64,000 nucleotides of DNA from Streptomyces sp. NBC_00448 (GCF_036014115.1 NZ_CP107913.1:4573001-4637000); one strand, 5' to 3'. Positions 11,585 through 21,173 are shown, counted from the stretch's first letter. Notes: generated by a model from the sequence alone, not told the origin. Numbers and translations are program-made.

Positions 11585-12112
11585 TCAGGCGCGGGCGCCG
11601 ATCTGGGCCCGCCGCTTGGTGGTTGCCGGTGCACCTCCGGGGAGGGCGAGGGCGAGGTAGTGGTCGAGGGACAGGGGGCCGGGGCCGGCGAACACGATGA
11701 GCAGAAGGGTCCAGCAGAACAGGACCGCCGGTTCGCCGCCGTTCTGGATCGGGAGCAGTGCGTGGTGCTGGTGGATGTCGAAGTAGGCGAAGGCCATGGA
11801 GCCGGAGCCGACCAGGGCCGCGACGCGGGTCGCCAGGCCGGTCAGGACCAATGCTCCGCCGACGAGTTGGATGACGGCCGCGTAGCCGCCCGGCCAGCTG
11901 TCCGCGGCGATCCGGTGGGCGCCGAGCGTCCCGAACAGCGACGCGACACCGTGGCAGAGGAAGAGCAGTCCGACCACGGCACGGAACAGACTGAGCGCGT
12001 ACGGCCGAGCCTCGTCGAGCCGGGCGACCGGCCCCGACACCGGAGCCGTGGCCGAGGCCGCAGCCGAGGTCGCGCTCGGTTCACGGGCGGCCGCGGACCG
12101 GGCCCGGCTCAC
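11585..12112 (-). CDS. DoxX family membrane protein
   Basis: A 175-residue integral membrane protein with four hydrophobic helices: about 38-56 (YALSLFRAVVGLLFLCHG), 70-92, 97-113 and 125-145. The SLFRAVVGLLFLCHG opening and LVGGALVLTGLATR match DoxX/SURF4-type proteins. DoxX proteins are linked to redox balance (for example in complexes with thiosulfate or superoxide enzymes), but most have no defined activity. GTG 12112 overlaps the stop of the secreted glycosidase gene (12109-12112), so the two are probably co-transcribed and translationally coupled, an unusual pairing. Confidence 0.85.
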   Translation of the reverse strand: MSRARSAAAREPSATSAAASATAPVSGPVARLDEARPYALSLFRAVVGLLFLCHGVASLFGTLGAHRIAADSWPGGYAAVIQLVGGALVLTGLATRVAALVGSGSMAFAYFDIHQHHALLPIQNGGEPAVLFCWTLLLIVFAGPGPLSLDHYLALALPGGAPATTKRRAQIGARA

Positions 12113-13866
12113 GTGTAGATCCCGAACTCGTAGAGCGAGTAGCCGTATCCGGTGCCGCGCTGCGTGCCCTGGACCCGGACGTACCGGCCGGTGCCGTTCA
12201 CGTCGATGTCATCGACGTTGCCGTCCCCGTCGGTGACGGACTTCACCGTCGTCCAGTTGGTGCCGTCCTCCGACGTCTGGATGTCGTACGCCTTGCCGTA
12301 CGCCGCCTCCCAGTAGAGCTGTACGTGCTTGAACGTGGTGCTCCGGCCGAGGTCGACCTGGAGCCACTGCGGGTCGCTCCAGTCGCTCGACCAGCGGGTG
12401 CCGTTGTTGCCGTCCACCGCGTCGCCCGCGGTGCACGGGCAGCCGCCGGTCGGGTCGGTCTGGTACGAGGACGCCGTGGCGGGCTTGTTGAGCGCCACGT
12501 TGGTGCCGTCCACCTTCGGGGGCACCACCTTCAGCGACTTCGAGCCGTAGCTCACGTTGCCGTGGTTGTCGGTGGCCTTGACGTACACCTTCCAGACACC
12601 CGGCTTGTCGGGCGCCTTCGTGGTGATGGTGTCGCCGTTGACGGTGGAGTCGGCCGGGGTGAGCGCGCCGTTGTTGTCGACGTAGATGCTGCTGTAGAGC
12701 ACCTGGTAGCTGATCGGGTCGTTCTCGGGGTCCGTGGTGTGGGTGGTGATGGTCACGTTCCCGCCGGTGGGCACGCCGTCGGTGGCGCCGCTGACCGTCA
12801 TGTCGGTGACCAGCGGGGGCTGGTTGTCGCCCGAGGTGTCACCGCCGTACGCCCGCTTCACGGCGTAGTACGAGGGGCGCTTGAGGCCGTCGGGCACCAG
12901 GTTGAACCAGATGCCGCCGAAGTCGTCCTCGTTGCCGTAGTGGAAGAGGGTGGCGCCGAGCGCGACGCCCTGGTGGCTGGTGATGCAGTTCCAGGCGCTC
13001 GTGTAGCCATCGGCCTTCTGCTGGTCGGTCGGCTCGTCGGGCACGCCGTTGGCGTCGTTGGGCACCTCCCATGACCCGGCCGGGCCGCCTTCGGTGACGA
13101 TGTACGGCTTGTTGTAACCGCCCGCCTCCCAGTCCGACTTGACGTTGCAGACGTCCTTGTAGGAGTTGACCGCGTACAGGTCGAGGTCCGGCGCGTCCCG
13201 CTTGTAGTACGGCCAGGCGCCGGTCCACGCGTCGGTGGACGTCACCGGGTGGTTCGGGTCGACGGAGTGGATCTTCTGCGCGATCTGGTTGACGAAGGTG
13301 ACGTACGCGTCGCGCTGCTGTTCCAACGCGTCGCCGCTGTAGCAGTTCTGGAGCCCGAGCACCGACTCGTTGCCGACGTCCCACATCAGCACGCCTGGGT
13401 TGTCCTTGTAGGTCTCCACCCACTTGGGGAACTCGGTGAGCATGTCGTTCTTGTAGGTGTCGTCGGTCAGGTAGTTGACGCAGCCGCCGGCGCCGGGGCC
13501 GCCGCCGGGCTGGAGCCAGAACCCGGCGATCACCTTGATGCCGTTGGCCGCCGCCGCGTCGAACAGCGGAGCGCTGGTCGCGTCGGTGCCCCAGGTGCGG
13601 ACCGTGTTGACGCCCATCTTGGCCAGGTCCGGCATGTCCTGTGCCGCGTCGGTCGCCGCCGGCCCCCAGGTGAGTCCCTTCACCTCGTAAGGGGCGCCAT
13701 CCACGGTGAGCTGCCAATTACCCTGCGAGCCGGTCACCTTGACCACGCTTCCCGCGGCGTGCGCGGCCGGCGCCTGGATCGCGGCGAGTCCCGCGACGGC
13801 GAGAGCGGTCGCCGCGAGTGGAGCGACGGCGCGACGCGCCCGTCCCTTCCTGAAAGGTCGCTGCAT
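12109..13866 (-). CDS. Secreted glycosidase-like TIM-barrel protein with C-terminal F5/8-type C (discoidin) domain
   Basis: A 585-residue secreted protein. Residues 1-37 are a Sec (possibly Tat-like, Arg-rich) signal peptide ending AAHA. Residues 40-330 form a GH2/GH5-type (beta/alpha)8 barrel with WDVGNES as the probable acid/base Glu and VTEGGPAGSWE as the probable nucleophile. An Ig/fibronectin-like linker follows (345-430). The C-terminal 150 residues are a discoidin/CBM32-like domain (NVALNKPATASSYQ, then DGNNGTRWSSDWSDPQW) for carbohydrate binding. The ATG at 13866 is preceded by AAGGAGGAAGAC; a longer frame adds only 11 residues. The likely substrate is a beta-glucan or other polysaccharide. 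The LacI-type palindrome at 14149 lies upstream. Confidence 0.82.
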   Translation of the reverse strand: MQRPFRKGRARRAVAPLAATALAVAGLAAIQAPAAHAAGSVVKVTGSQGNWQLTVDGAPYEVKGLTWGPAATDAAQDMPDLAKMGVNTVRTWGTDATSAPLFDAAAANGIKVIAGFWLQPGGGPGAGGCVNYLTDDTYKNDMLTEFPKWVETYKDNPGVLMWDVGNESVLGLQNCYSGDALEQQRDAYVTFVNQIAQKIHSVDPNHPVTSTDAWTGAWPYYKRDAPDLDLYAVNSYKDVCNVKSDWEAGGYNKPYIVTEGGPAGSWEVPNDANGVPDEPTDQQKADGYTSAWNCITSHQGVALGATLFHYGNEDDFGGIWFNLVPDGLKRPSYYAVKRAYGGDTSGDNQPPLVTDMTVSGATDGVPTGGNVTITTHTTDPENDPISYQVLYSSIYVDNNGALTPADSTVNGDTITTKAPDKPGVWKVYVKATDNHGNVSYGSKSLKVVPPKVDGTNVALNKPATASSYQTDPTGGCPCTAGDAVDGNNGTRWSSDWSDPQWLQVDLGRSTTFKHVQLYWEAAYGKAYDIQTSEDGTNWTTVKSVTDGDGNVDDIDVNGTGRYVRVQGTQRGTGYGYSLYEFGIYT

Positions 13867-14206
13867 GTCTTCCTCCTTGGTGCGGATGGGCCCGGTCACG
13901 GGTGGCTCACGAGGTAAGTGACGTCAGATGCAGTGCTGTTGACGGGATGGCCGGTCGTGTTGACGACGTGGTCGAACGGCCCGGCGCCGGCGAGCGCAGT
14001 ACGGCGCGACAGCCGGGAGGAGACGGGCGAAGCCCGAGGAGGTCGAGGAGGAGGAGCGGGCGGGTCGAGGAACGTGGGGGGTTGATGCGAGGGAAGTGCG
14101 GGGGTGTGCATAGATCACCTGTGGTGTTGGGGGGACAGGCTGGAACTTGGAGAGCGCTCTCCCGGGGGGTCCGAAGAGACCCGCCCGGGAGAGACCCGCG
14201 GACGGG
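13867..14206. other. Intergenic region with a LacI-type operator
   Basis: A 340-bp gap upstream of the glycosidase gene. It contains the palindrome at 14149-14162 and otherwise only shadow reading frames. The promoter of the glycosidase-doxX operon is expected here. Confidence 0.6.
14149..14162. promoter_or_regulatory. Palindrome GGAGAGCGCTCTCC (candidate LacI-family operator)
   Basis: A perfect 14-bp palindrome centred on GCGC, typical of LacI-family operators such as the CebR/CelR consensus with its central AGCGCT. The same 14 bp recurs at 15434-15447 upstream of the DUF1996 gene. It lies 283 bp before the glycosidase start and 45 bp beyond the DUF1996 gene's start-distal end (its stop is at 14207, so the site is downstream of that gene). 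Confidence 0.65.
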
Positions 14207-15322
14207 TTACTGGATCAACTCGTAGTTGCTGTCGAGCACGGCGCCCTTGTCGGGCTGGCTCTGGTCATAGCCGTGGTCGTCGCACTGGAGGCCGCCGTTG
14301 ATGCAGTGGGTGACCATGGCGGACAGCGTCGCGTCGTCCCAGTCCGCGAAGAAGTCGTAGTGGAACGAGAAGCCGGCTCCACTGGACAGGTGGACCTGGG
14401 ACATGTCGCCGTTGACCGGGAACGCCATCTTGAACTCGATCATCGGCAGCGCGACCGGGTGGTCGGCCGGGCAGACGTTCTCGTTGTCGCCCGTCGCGAT
14501 CGGATACGCCATGTGGCTCTGGTGGTCCGGCGTGTCCAGGTGGATGCCGTCCCAGCAGCTCGGCGCCTGCAAGCGGATGTTCAGCTGCACGTCAGGGGTG
14601 TCGGGGCAGGAGACCGGGATGTCGAAGTTCCCGTAGCTGTCCCCGCACTCCCAACCCTCCACCGTGCCCTTGAGGTTCTTGAACTGGTCCTCGGTCTGCA
14701 TCGGGTTGCCGACCACGAACCGCAGCCCCTTGGGGAACGGCCGGACGCTGGTGTAGTCGTTCACGCCCGACTTGTAGTAGATCGTCTGCGGGCCGATCGG
14801 CAGGATCTTCTGGTCGCCGTTGAACAGACTCGGCATCCAGTACGCCGACTTGTCGCCGGGCGCGTTGCACGTCGTCCCGCTCGCCGCGTCCAGGGACGCG
14901 GTGGTCGAGTCGGCGTTGGTGCTGACGTTGCCCATGAACGTGTGGTCGTGCGACTTGCCCGGCTGACCGGGGAAGACGATCGGGTCGTCCGGCAGCGTGT
15001 GGGACGGCGCGCACTTCGCCTGGAACTCGTGGAAGTACGCGTGCGGCGGGTCGTACGTCGACGGCGTCACGCCGGTGACCGGCGGGTCGGCCATGATGTA
15101 GCCGTCGCCGTCGGGGTCGTCACCCGACGTCTTGGTCGACACCGGCATGTTCATCGGCATCGCCTGACTGCCCTGCTTGGCCGAAACCGCGTGCGCGGCA
15201 CTCGCCGTGCCGTGCGACGACGGTGCGGCGGAAGCGTTTCCGGTGAGTGCCACCGCGCCGCCGACCGCGGTCAGCGCGAGGGCGATGAGCAGCCCTGGAA
15301 GTTTTCTCGACCTGTGTGCCAC
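14207..15322 (-). CDS. Secreted DUF1996 domain protein
   Basis: A 371-residue secreted protein. Residues 1-33 are a signal peptide (VAHRSRKLPGLLIALALTAVG, ending ASA). The DUF1996 module spans about 100-345, with the conserved KSHDHTFMGN motif, several Cys pairs and the WDGIHLDTPDHQSHMAYP segment. DUF1996 is shared by fungal and actinobacterial extracellular proteins and has no proven activity; co-occurrence with polysaccharide-active modules suggests a role at the cell surface or on biomass. GTG 15322 follows GGAGGTCTCC. It carries the same operator as the glycosidase gene 112 bp upstream of its start, so the two are likely co-regulated. Confidence 0.85.
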   Translation of the reverse strand: MAHRSRKLPGLLIALALTAVGGAVALTGNASAAPSSHGTASAAHAVSAKQGSQAMPMNMPVSTKTSGDDPDGDGYIMADPPVTGVTPSTYDPPHAYFHEFQAKCAPSHTLPDDPIVFPGQPGKSHDHTFMGNVSTNADSTTASLDAASGTTCNAPGDKSAYWMPSLFNGDQKILPIGPQTIYYKSGVNDYTSVRPFPKGLRFVVGNPMQTEDQFKNLKGTVEGWECGDSYGNFDIPVSCPDTPDVQLNIRLQAPSCWDGIHLDTPDHQSHMAYPIATGDNENVCPADHPVALPMIEFKMAFPVNGDMSQVHLSSGAGFSFHYDFFADWDDATLSAMVTHCINGGLQCDDHGYDQSQPDKGAVLDSNYELIQ

Positions 15323-15956
15323 GGAGACCTCCTCGTTCTCGTGGCTCCGGCGAATATCGCATGGCGGCCGTTCCGCCTCCGGGGTTCCGCTTCCGGGGCG
15401 CACGCGGTTCGGCCGCCAGGCCGCGGAGAGTTCGGAGAGCGCTCTCCCGCGTCACGGCATGTTGCGCTCCTGGTTCAGGAGTGTCAACAGTTCTTGAAGT
15501 GGGCGCAGGACGGCGGACCTCCGTGCAAGGGCGCCGGAACCGGGCTGGCCTGGTGCTTCACAGGTCATGGTGATTCCGTGAAGAATGTGAAGACAAGGTG
15601 AACGACCCGATGCCCGACGTGGTTCCGGTACTTGGTGGCCGTGGGACGGAAGGTGTTGCCGGGGCGTGGAGTTGGGGCGCCGAGGCGGGCGGGACGGGCC
15701 CGGAGACGCCGCCTCCGGGCGGTGAGAGGGCGCGCGGTCGAGCCCTGAGCGGCTGACGGCCGGCCACCAACGAACGATAGGACGCCCGGCCGTGAACGGG
15801 CGCACCCCGGGGCGGCGTTGGAGAGGTACCGCGCGCCCGCCCCGCCGAGAGGGCCGCGCCACGGGCGCGTGTGCGTACGCCGGCCGTTTCGCGCGGAAGA
15901 GGCGCCCGGCGATCCTTCGCGTGGAAGCGCCGGATCGCATACGACCGCGCCGCGCG
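15323..15956. other. Long intergenic region upstream of the DUF1996 gene
   Basis: 634 bp between the HEAT-like gene's stop and the DUF1996 start. The only signal I can support is the palindrome at 15434-15447. Reading frames here lack recognisable protein features. Confidence 0.5.
15434..15447. promoter_or_regulatory. Second copy of palindrome GGAGAGCGCTCTCC
   Basis: Identical to the palindrome at 14149-14162 and placed 112 bp upstream of the DUF1996 GTG start, a position suited to repression by a LacI-family regulator. No LacI-type gene is in the window. Confidence 0.68.
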
Positions 15957-18900
15957 CTACTCCACCGCGGTGGTCACCGCCAAGGCGGCGTCCCGTACTT
16001 CGGGGTCGGGGTGGCGGCGGAGCGCACGCAGGCGGGTGCGCCAGTCGTCGGTCCAGCCGGTACGCCCACCGAGCGCCTCGGTGAGCGCCACGGCGAACTG
16101 CCCTGCCGCATGCCCGGATTCGGCGGCGGCGAGCCGGTCCACCGCGGCCAGCAGGGTGAGCGGGTCGCCAGGGCGCCGGGCTGTGGTGAGGCGGGCGCGC
16201 AGGACGCCCGCGGTGCGCACGGCCAGCACCGGGCGGCGGGCGTGCAGTGCCGCGAGGTCTTCCAGCGCGCCGATCACAGCGGCCGGCGGCTCGGCGTCGA
16301 GGTCGAGCGAGACGGCGGCGAGCCGCACGCCGAACGCCACGAAGTCCGGTTCCGCGCAGAGTATTTCGGCGGCACGCCGGGCCGCGGCGCGGGTGGCCGG
16401 GTCGCCGCGGCCCAGCACGTTCGTCGACAGCCGCGTGGTCAGGTGGCCGATCCGCTGCCGGGCCGGCCGGTCCCGTTCGCCCGCCGCGTCCTCTTCCCGT
16501 TCCGCGGCGTGCCCGTCGTCGGCGATGAGGCGGGTGAAGGCGTCCAGCAGCGCGGGCGCGCCGCCCGGGTCGGAGGCGAGCGCGACGAGCCCGTCGGAGG
16601 CGGCGCGCCAGGTCGTTCGGTTGGTGAGGTCGGTCGTCGCCGCGACCAGGATCGGAGCGGCCTCGGGGTACCACGGCGCCCATGTGCCGATCAGGCCGGT
16701 CGCGGTGTCGGCGGTCTCCGCGTCGGCGGACTCCCGTACCCGCGCCACCAGCCGCGCGTAGTGGGCGCGTTCGCCGGACAGCAGCTCGAAGGGCTTGGTG
16801 CGCAGGACTGCGGCCTGGGTGGCGGGCGGACCGGCGGCGGCGTCTTCGAGCAACTCCCAGGCGACCGGGGAGCGCAGCAGCCGCGTCGCCGCGAGGGGCA
16901 CGCAGGCGGCCCGTACGTCCGGGTGCTGCCCGGGCAGGTGGTAGGCCGCGCCCACGACGGCGACGGCGGTGCCGACCGGCAGGCGATCGGCGGCCAGCCG
17001 GACCAGTTCCTTGCGGCTGGTGACCTTGGCCGCGGGTGGGGGCGTTCCGTCGACCGCGGGCAACAGCGCGGCACGCAGGACGGCTTCCAGTCCGGAGGGG
17101 GTGACGAACCGCGCGGCGCGCCCGGCGGAGTACAGCGCGACCCGGGCGCGGTCGTCGGCTGCGTGCGCGAGCAGGATCGGGAGCGCTTCGGCGGGCCGGT
17201 CGGTCCAGCCGAGTGCTCCGAGTGCGGCCTCGGCGAGGACGGTGTCGGTGGAATCGAGGTAGCGGCTGACGACCTGCAGCCCGACTTCAGGGAGTGAGGC
17301 CACGAGGCGGATGTGGTCGGCCCGTTCGTGCGGTGGCAGCGAGGCGTCGGCCGCCGCCTTCGCCAACAGGCCCGCCGCGGCGGCCTGCTGGCGCGGCAGC
17401 CACCTGCCCGCGCCGTCGGTCGGCGGCAACCAGCGCGCACCGGGGGTGAGGAAGCGCCCGTACGGCGGCCGGTCGCCCAGGAGCGCGTCGAGCAGGTCGG
17501 TGCGGCGGTGGGTGAGGACGCGCAGGATCGGGTGGAGAACGGCGGCCGAGGGTTCGAGTTCCAGCACCCGGACGGCCCGCTCGCTCCTGGTCCTGGGGGC
17601 GTCCAGCCACAGGTCGACGGCGGTGCGCACCGTGGAGTCGTTCCCGAACTGCACTGCCTGCCACAGGAGTTCCTGCAGCTCCGGCATGCGGTGGGCCCGG
17701 CGGCCGAGCGCCCGCGCCAGCGCGAAGGTCAGCGAGTGGTCGACCTTGTCCGCGCCGGCCGCCAGCCACGGCCGCAGCGCCTCGAAGACCTGGAACTCCT
17801 GCCCGCGGCGCAGCACGGAGTCCAGCCGGCCCAGGTCGGCGCCGCCGGTGTCGCCCGCCAGCCGGGTGAGGGTCGTCAACGCGAAGGCGACCAGGGGCTG
17901 TTCGCCGCCGGCCGCGTGCTCCCGCAGCAAGGCGAGGGCCAGCCGGGACAGCGCACCTCGGGTGCCGGCCGAACTGTCGCGGGCCGTCACGGCGTCGGCC
18001 GTGATCCGGTCGAGGGCGGCCGCGTCCGCGCCCGAGAACAGCCGCGGCGGGACCTCGGCGAGCGCGACGAGCGCGGGAGTGCGCACCGGTTCCTGCTCGT
18101 TGCGCAACCGCCCCAGTTCGCGAACGAGTTCGGCGACGGCCGTGGGGTCGGCCGACCTGGCGGCGTTCCGCACCAGCAGCGGGTACGCCTGGGCGCGGTC
18201 CTCGGCCGCGGGGCGGCGGGTGGCGGCCAGCAGCCGAGGACGGGCCTCGGCGACCGGCAGGTGGGTGACGACGGACAGCACGACGGCCCAGGGCGCCCCG
18301 CGCCGTTCGAGCTGTTCGGCCATCCGCCGCGCCTCGGACTGGGCGCGGCGGCGTGGAAGTACGTCGAGCAGGGCGTCGGACAGGCCGGTTCGGGTGAGGT
18401 CCTGGCCGGCGGTGGCGGCGTCGTAGCAGGCTTCCCGCCGGGACGGCGGCAGGGCGTGCAGCAGCAGGGCGAGGTTGCCGGGGGTGTGGCTCCAGGCCCG
18501 GCCGAGGTCGGCCAGTTCGGGCGGGTCGAGCCGGGCGACGCGGGCCAGGGCAGTGCTGGAGAGCAGGTCACGGGCGGGGATGGTGCCGCGCCGGGGTGCG
18601 GTGATCAGCCGGAGGGTGCGGCCGGGCGCCGCCCTGGCCAGCCGCCCGAGGATGTTCCGGACCGGGAAGGGAAGTTGGGGCGGGCAGTGCGCTTCCAGCA
18701 GGTCGAGGACGCGCAGCGGCCGGGCCTCGGCCACCGCCGGGAGGACGTCGGCGTTGCGCGCCCACCACTGCGTGCGGGACTGCCTTGGCAGCTCGGCGAG
18801 TTGGCGGGCGACCTCGGCCAGCACCTGGTCGGGGTGGCTGCGTCCGAGCGCGCGCCAGTTCGCCACGGCGGGGAAGAGCTCGGGCAGCAGCCGCGCCACC

Positions 18901-19397
18901 GTCGCGGGCGCGCAGCCGGGAAGCAGCCGTCCGGACTCCTCGTCGCCCCACAACTCCCTTACCGACGGCAGCAGACGCTCGGCGAGGGCGGTCCGGCCGC
19001 TCGCCACCACCACCGAGGCGAGCTGCCGTCGTGCGATCTGGGGGGCGTCGTGCATCGCCCGTTCCAGAGCCGCGTCGCTCACCGGCAGGCGGCGCGCCGC
19101 CTTCACCGCGTGCCTGCGCACCGCCGCGTCCGGGTCGGTGAGACGGGCCGCCAGGAATCCCACGTCCTGCCCGATCACCGCCGCGACTCCGGCGAGCCGG
19201 CGCCCGTAGTGGCCCCGGCTGTCCAACTCGGCCAGCACGGCGCGCAGATCGGACGTCCGGGCCGGGTCCGAGCCCGGTCGCGGCCGTCGTACCCACGCGG
19301 CCAGCTCCCGCGTGCGCTCGCCGTACGGCAACGGGTCGAGCGTGGCGAGCAGTTCGTCGACGGCGGCGCGTACCGGCCGGGCGGGAGCGTTCGGCAT
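15957..19397 (-). CDS. Large HEAT-repeat-like protein
   Basis: A 1146-residue, helix-rich, Ala/Leu/Arg-rich protein. Repeated blocks of about 35-45 residues such as RLTDPDAAVRRHAVKAARRLP and AEAALGALGWTDRPAEALPILLAHA have the spacing of HEAT/Armadillo-type alpha-solenoids, and the last block (LRRHPDPEVRDAALAVTTAVE) is a typical HEAT unit. No enzymatic motif, signal peptide or membrane helix is visible. It would be a large cytosolic scaffold for protein interactions. The ATG at 19397 was chosen over the one 15 bp upstream because it begins the conserved-looking part; both are possible. It has no operon partner. Confidence 0.72.
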   Translation of the reverse strand: MPNAPARPVRAAVDELLATLDPLPYGERTRELAAWVRRPRPGSDPARTSDLRAVLAELDSRGHYGRRLAGVAAVIGQDVGFLAARLTDPDAAVRRHAVKAARRLPVSDAALERAMHDAPQIARRQLASVVVASGRTALAERLLPSVRELWGDEESGRLLPGCAPATVARLLPELFPAVANWRALGRSHPDQVLAEVARQLAELPRQSRTQWWARNADVLPAVAEARPLRVLDLLEAHCPPQLPFPVRNILGRLARAAPGRTLRLITAPRRGTIPARDLLSSTALARVARLDPPELADLGRAWSHTPGNLALLLHALPPSRREACYDAATAGQDLTRTGLSDALLDVLPRRRAQSEARRMAEQLERRGAPWAVVLSVVTHLPVAEARPRLLAATRRPAAEDRAQAYPLLVRNAARSADPTAVAELVRELGRLRNEQEPVRTPALVALAEVPPRLFSGADAAALDRITADAVTARDSSAGTRGALSRLALALLREHAAGGEQPLVAFALTTLTRLAGDTGGADLGRLDSVLRRGQEFQVFEALRPWLAAGADKVDHSLTFALARALGRRAHRMPELQELLWQAVQFGNDSTVRTAVDLWLDAPRTRSERAVRVLELEPSAAVLHPILRVLTHRRTDLLDALLGDRPPYGRFLTPGARWLPPTDGAGRWLPRQQAAAAGLLAKAAADASLPPHERADHIRLVASLPEVGLQVVSRYLDSTDTVLAEAALGALGWTDRPAEALPILLAHAADDRARVALYSAGRAARFVTPSGLEAVLRAALLPAVDGTPPPAAKVTSRKELVRLAADRLPVGTAVAVVGAAYHLPGQHPDVRAACVPLAATRLLRSPVAWELLEDAAAGPPATQAAVLRTKPFELLSGERAHYARLVARVRESADAETADTATGLIGTWAPWYPEAAPILVAATTDLTNRTTWRAASDGLVALASDPGGAPALLDAFTRLIADDGHAAEREEDAAGERDRPARQRIGHLTTRLSTNVLGRGDPATRAAARRAAEILCAEPDFVAFGVRLAAVSLDLDAEPPAAVIGALEDLAALHARRPVLAVRTAGVLRARLTTARRPGDPLTLLAAVDRLAAAESGHAAGQFAVALTEALGGRTGWTDDWRTRLRALRRHPDPEVRDAALAVTTAVE

Positions 19398-19562
19398 GCC
19401 CCCATCCTGCAACTCCGGTACGGGGTTTCGTACAGGTTTTCGCCCGCGGGTACGGATGGCGGGCGAGGTGCCTGAACGGGGGCCGGTCCCGGGGCGGCCG
19501 GGTGCGGCTGACCAGGTCCGACGGGGCGGGGCCCAGCGGGCCGGACCTCAGAGGGACAGGAC

Positions 19563-20333
19563 TCAGAGGACCGGGGTGAGGGTGAGGTACGCCATGCCGA
19601 GGTGGCCGCGGTAGCCGCGCAGCCAGGTGGCGCGGTGGGTGTCGAGACGGGTGCGGGTCTCCTCGGCAAGTTGGTGGCCGGGGTGGGCGGCGAGCCAGTC
19701 CTCGACGTCGGACTGGTAGCCGGATTCGAAGTCCTCCCACTCGGCGGCGGAGGCGGTCTCGATCCAGGAGGGCCGGAAGCCGGCGGCGACCGCCAGGTCC
19801 ACCAGGCCCGCGAGGTCGGGGAGTTCGTCGGCGGTGGCGTCCGGCCACATGGCGGCGAGGCGTTCGGGCGGCGGGGGATGCTCCCAGAAACCCTCGCCGA
19901 ACAGCACGCGACCGTGCGGGGTCACCAGGCCGCGGAGTGCGTCAAGTGCGGCGCGGATGTGGTCAGGTGGGCTCTGGTCGGTGAGCGCGTGCCCGGCGCC
20001 GAGGCACACCACGAGGTCGGCCGGGCCCAGCGTCGTACCGACACCGGACTCCTCGACGAACGCGACACGTCCGGCCAGACCGCGGCGTTCGGCGTCGGCG
20101 CGGCCGCGCGCGGTGTCCTCGGCGTTCAGGTCGATCCCGATGCCGGTCGCGCCGGGCACGGCTTCGAGCAGGCGCAGCATGAACGCGCCCCAGCCGCAGC
20201 CGATGTCGAGCACCGTCCCGGGCGGCGCGGTGCCGGCCAGCCGGTCGATGATCCTCGTCGCCCGGGCTTCGGAGAGCGGTCCGTGGAAGGTGAGGCGGGT
20301 GAGGCGCGGTGGCGTGCTCTGGTCGTCGTCCAT
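19563..20333 (-). CDS. Class I SAM-dependent methyltransferase
   Basis: A 256-residue cytosolic protein. Motif I is VLDIGCGWGAFML (about 41-53), motif II acidic residue GIGIDLNAED (about 66-75), and post-I/IV DLVVCLGAGHAL. These are the AdoMet-binding signatures of Rossmann-fold methyltransferases. The C-terminal part (ADELPDLAGLVDLAVAAGF) resembles SAM methyltransferases acting on small molecules. The substrate is not deducible. Confidence 0.88.
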   Translation of the reverse strand: MDDDQSTPPRLTRLTFHGPLSEARATRIIDRLAGTAPPGTVLDIGCGWGAFMLRLLEAVPGATGIGIDLNAEDTARGRADAERRGLAGRVAFVEESGVGTTLGPADLVVCLGAGHALTDQSPPDHIRAALDALRGLVTPHGRVLFGEGFWEHPPPPERLAAMWPDATADELPDLAGLVDLAVAAGFRPSWIETASAAEWEDFESGYQSDVEDWLAAHPGHQLAEETRTRLDTHRATWLRGYRGHLGMAYLTLTPVL

Positions 20334-20484
20334 GTGCGGGCACGCTATGCGGCCGGATCAGCCGACCGGAAACGGATTTCGGCGTGGACCGCGAAAGGCG
20401 GACCACGAAAGGGTGGCACGAAAGGGTGAGCGGCCGTACGCGGGCGTACCCCGGACCGTTCCCGGCCCCGCCTCATGGGACGGT

Positions 20485-21087
20485 TCAATCCCGCTGCGTG
20501 GGTCGCGGCTCGCGCCACATCGGGTACATGTGCGGGCCGCCGGGCAGTTCGACCGGGGTGCCGAGGAAGGTGTAGCCGAGGCGCTCGTACAGCCCGCGGC
20601 TGCGCAGGCTGCTCGCCTCCAGGTACGCCGGCAGCCCCTCGCGGTCGCAGCGCTCCAGGGTGTTGGCGATGAGCGCGGCGCCGACTCCCTGGCCGCGTAC
20701 GGACGGTGCGACGGCGACCATCATCAAGTACTCGTGGGCGCGGTCCTTGGGGTGGGTCGCCGAGGTGAGCCGGGCGATCTGCTCGACCCGCTCGTTGTCC
20801 GGGTCGACCGCCTCCCGGAAGTGTGCCGGGTCGTCAGGGTCGCCGTGGTCGCCCGCCGGCACCGGCGCCCACAGCGCGCAGCCCGTGCCGTCCTCGGTGA
20901 TGTCCGTGTAGCCCTCGCTGAGCGAGATCTCCAGGAAGGCGCCCATCAGCACGGCGTGGCTGCGGCGCAGGTGCTCCTTGTCGGGGAAGACCCAGTTGCT
21001 GACCGGGTCCTGCGCGAAGCCCTCGTCGAGCAGCTTCACCACGGCTTCCCGGTCGCTCTCCCCGGCCCTCCGTATTGCGACGCCCAT
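20485..21087 (-). CDS. GNAT family N-acetyltransferase
   Basis: A 200-residue protein with the acetyl-CoA-binding motif A, MMVAVAPSVRGQGVGAALI, and motif B EASSLRSRGLYERLGYTF. The N-terminal MGVAIRRAGESDREAVVKLLDEGF is the usual first strand and helix of GNAT enzymes. The substrate is unknown. It is a probable single-gene unit. Confidence 0.9.
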   Translation of the reverse strand: MGVAIRRAGESDREAVVKLLDEGFAQDPVSNWVFPDKEHLRRSHAVLMGAFLEISLSEGYTDITEDGTGCALWAPVPAGDHGDPDDPAHFREAVDPDNERVEQIARLTSATHPKDRAHEYLMMVAVAPSVRGQGVGAALIANTLERCDREGLPAYLEASSLRSRGLYERLGYTFLGTPVELPGGPHMYPMWREPRPTQRD

Positions 21088-21173
21088 CGCGCGTTCCGCC
21101 TTCCGTACGTCCGTGTCCCGCCGGTCTTCCGCTCCGCTGCCGCAACTCCCCCGGGGTGTACGGCGGTTGCAGC

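Noticed and set aside
14147..15601. 484-codon plus-strand frame opposite the DUF1996 gene
   Set aside because: Antisense to a gene with signal peptide, ribosome site and domain motifs.
17313..19475. 720-codon plus-strand frame opposite the HEAT-like gene
   Set aside because: Low-complexity Gly/Arg/Gln composition and mirror of a convincing coding frame; a high-GC artefact.
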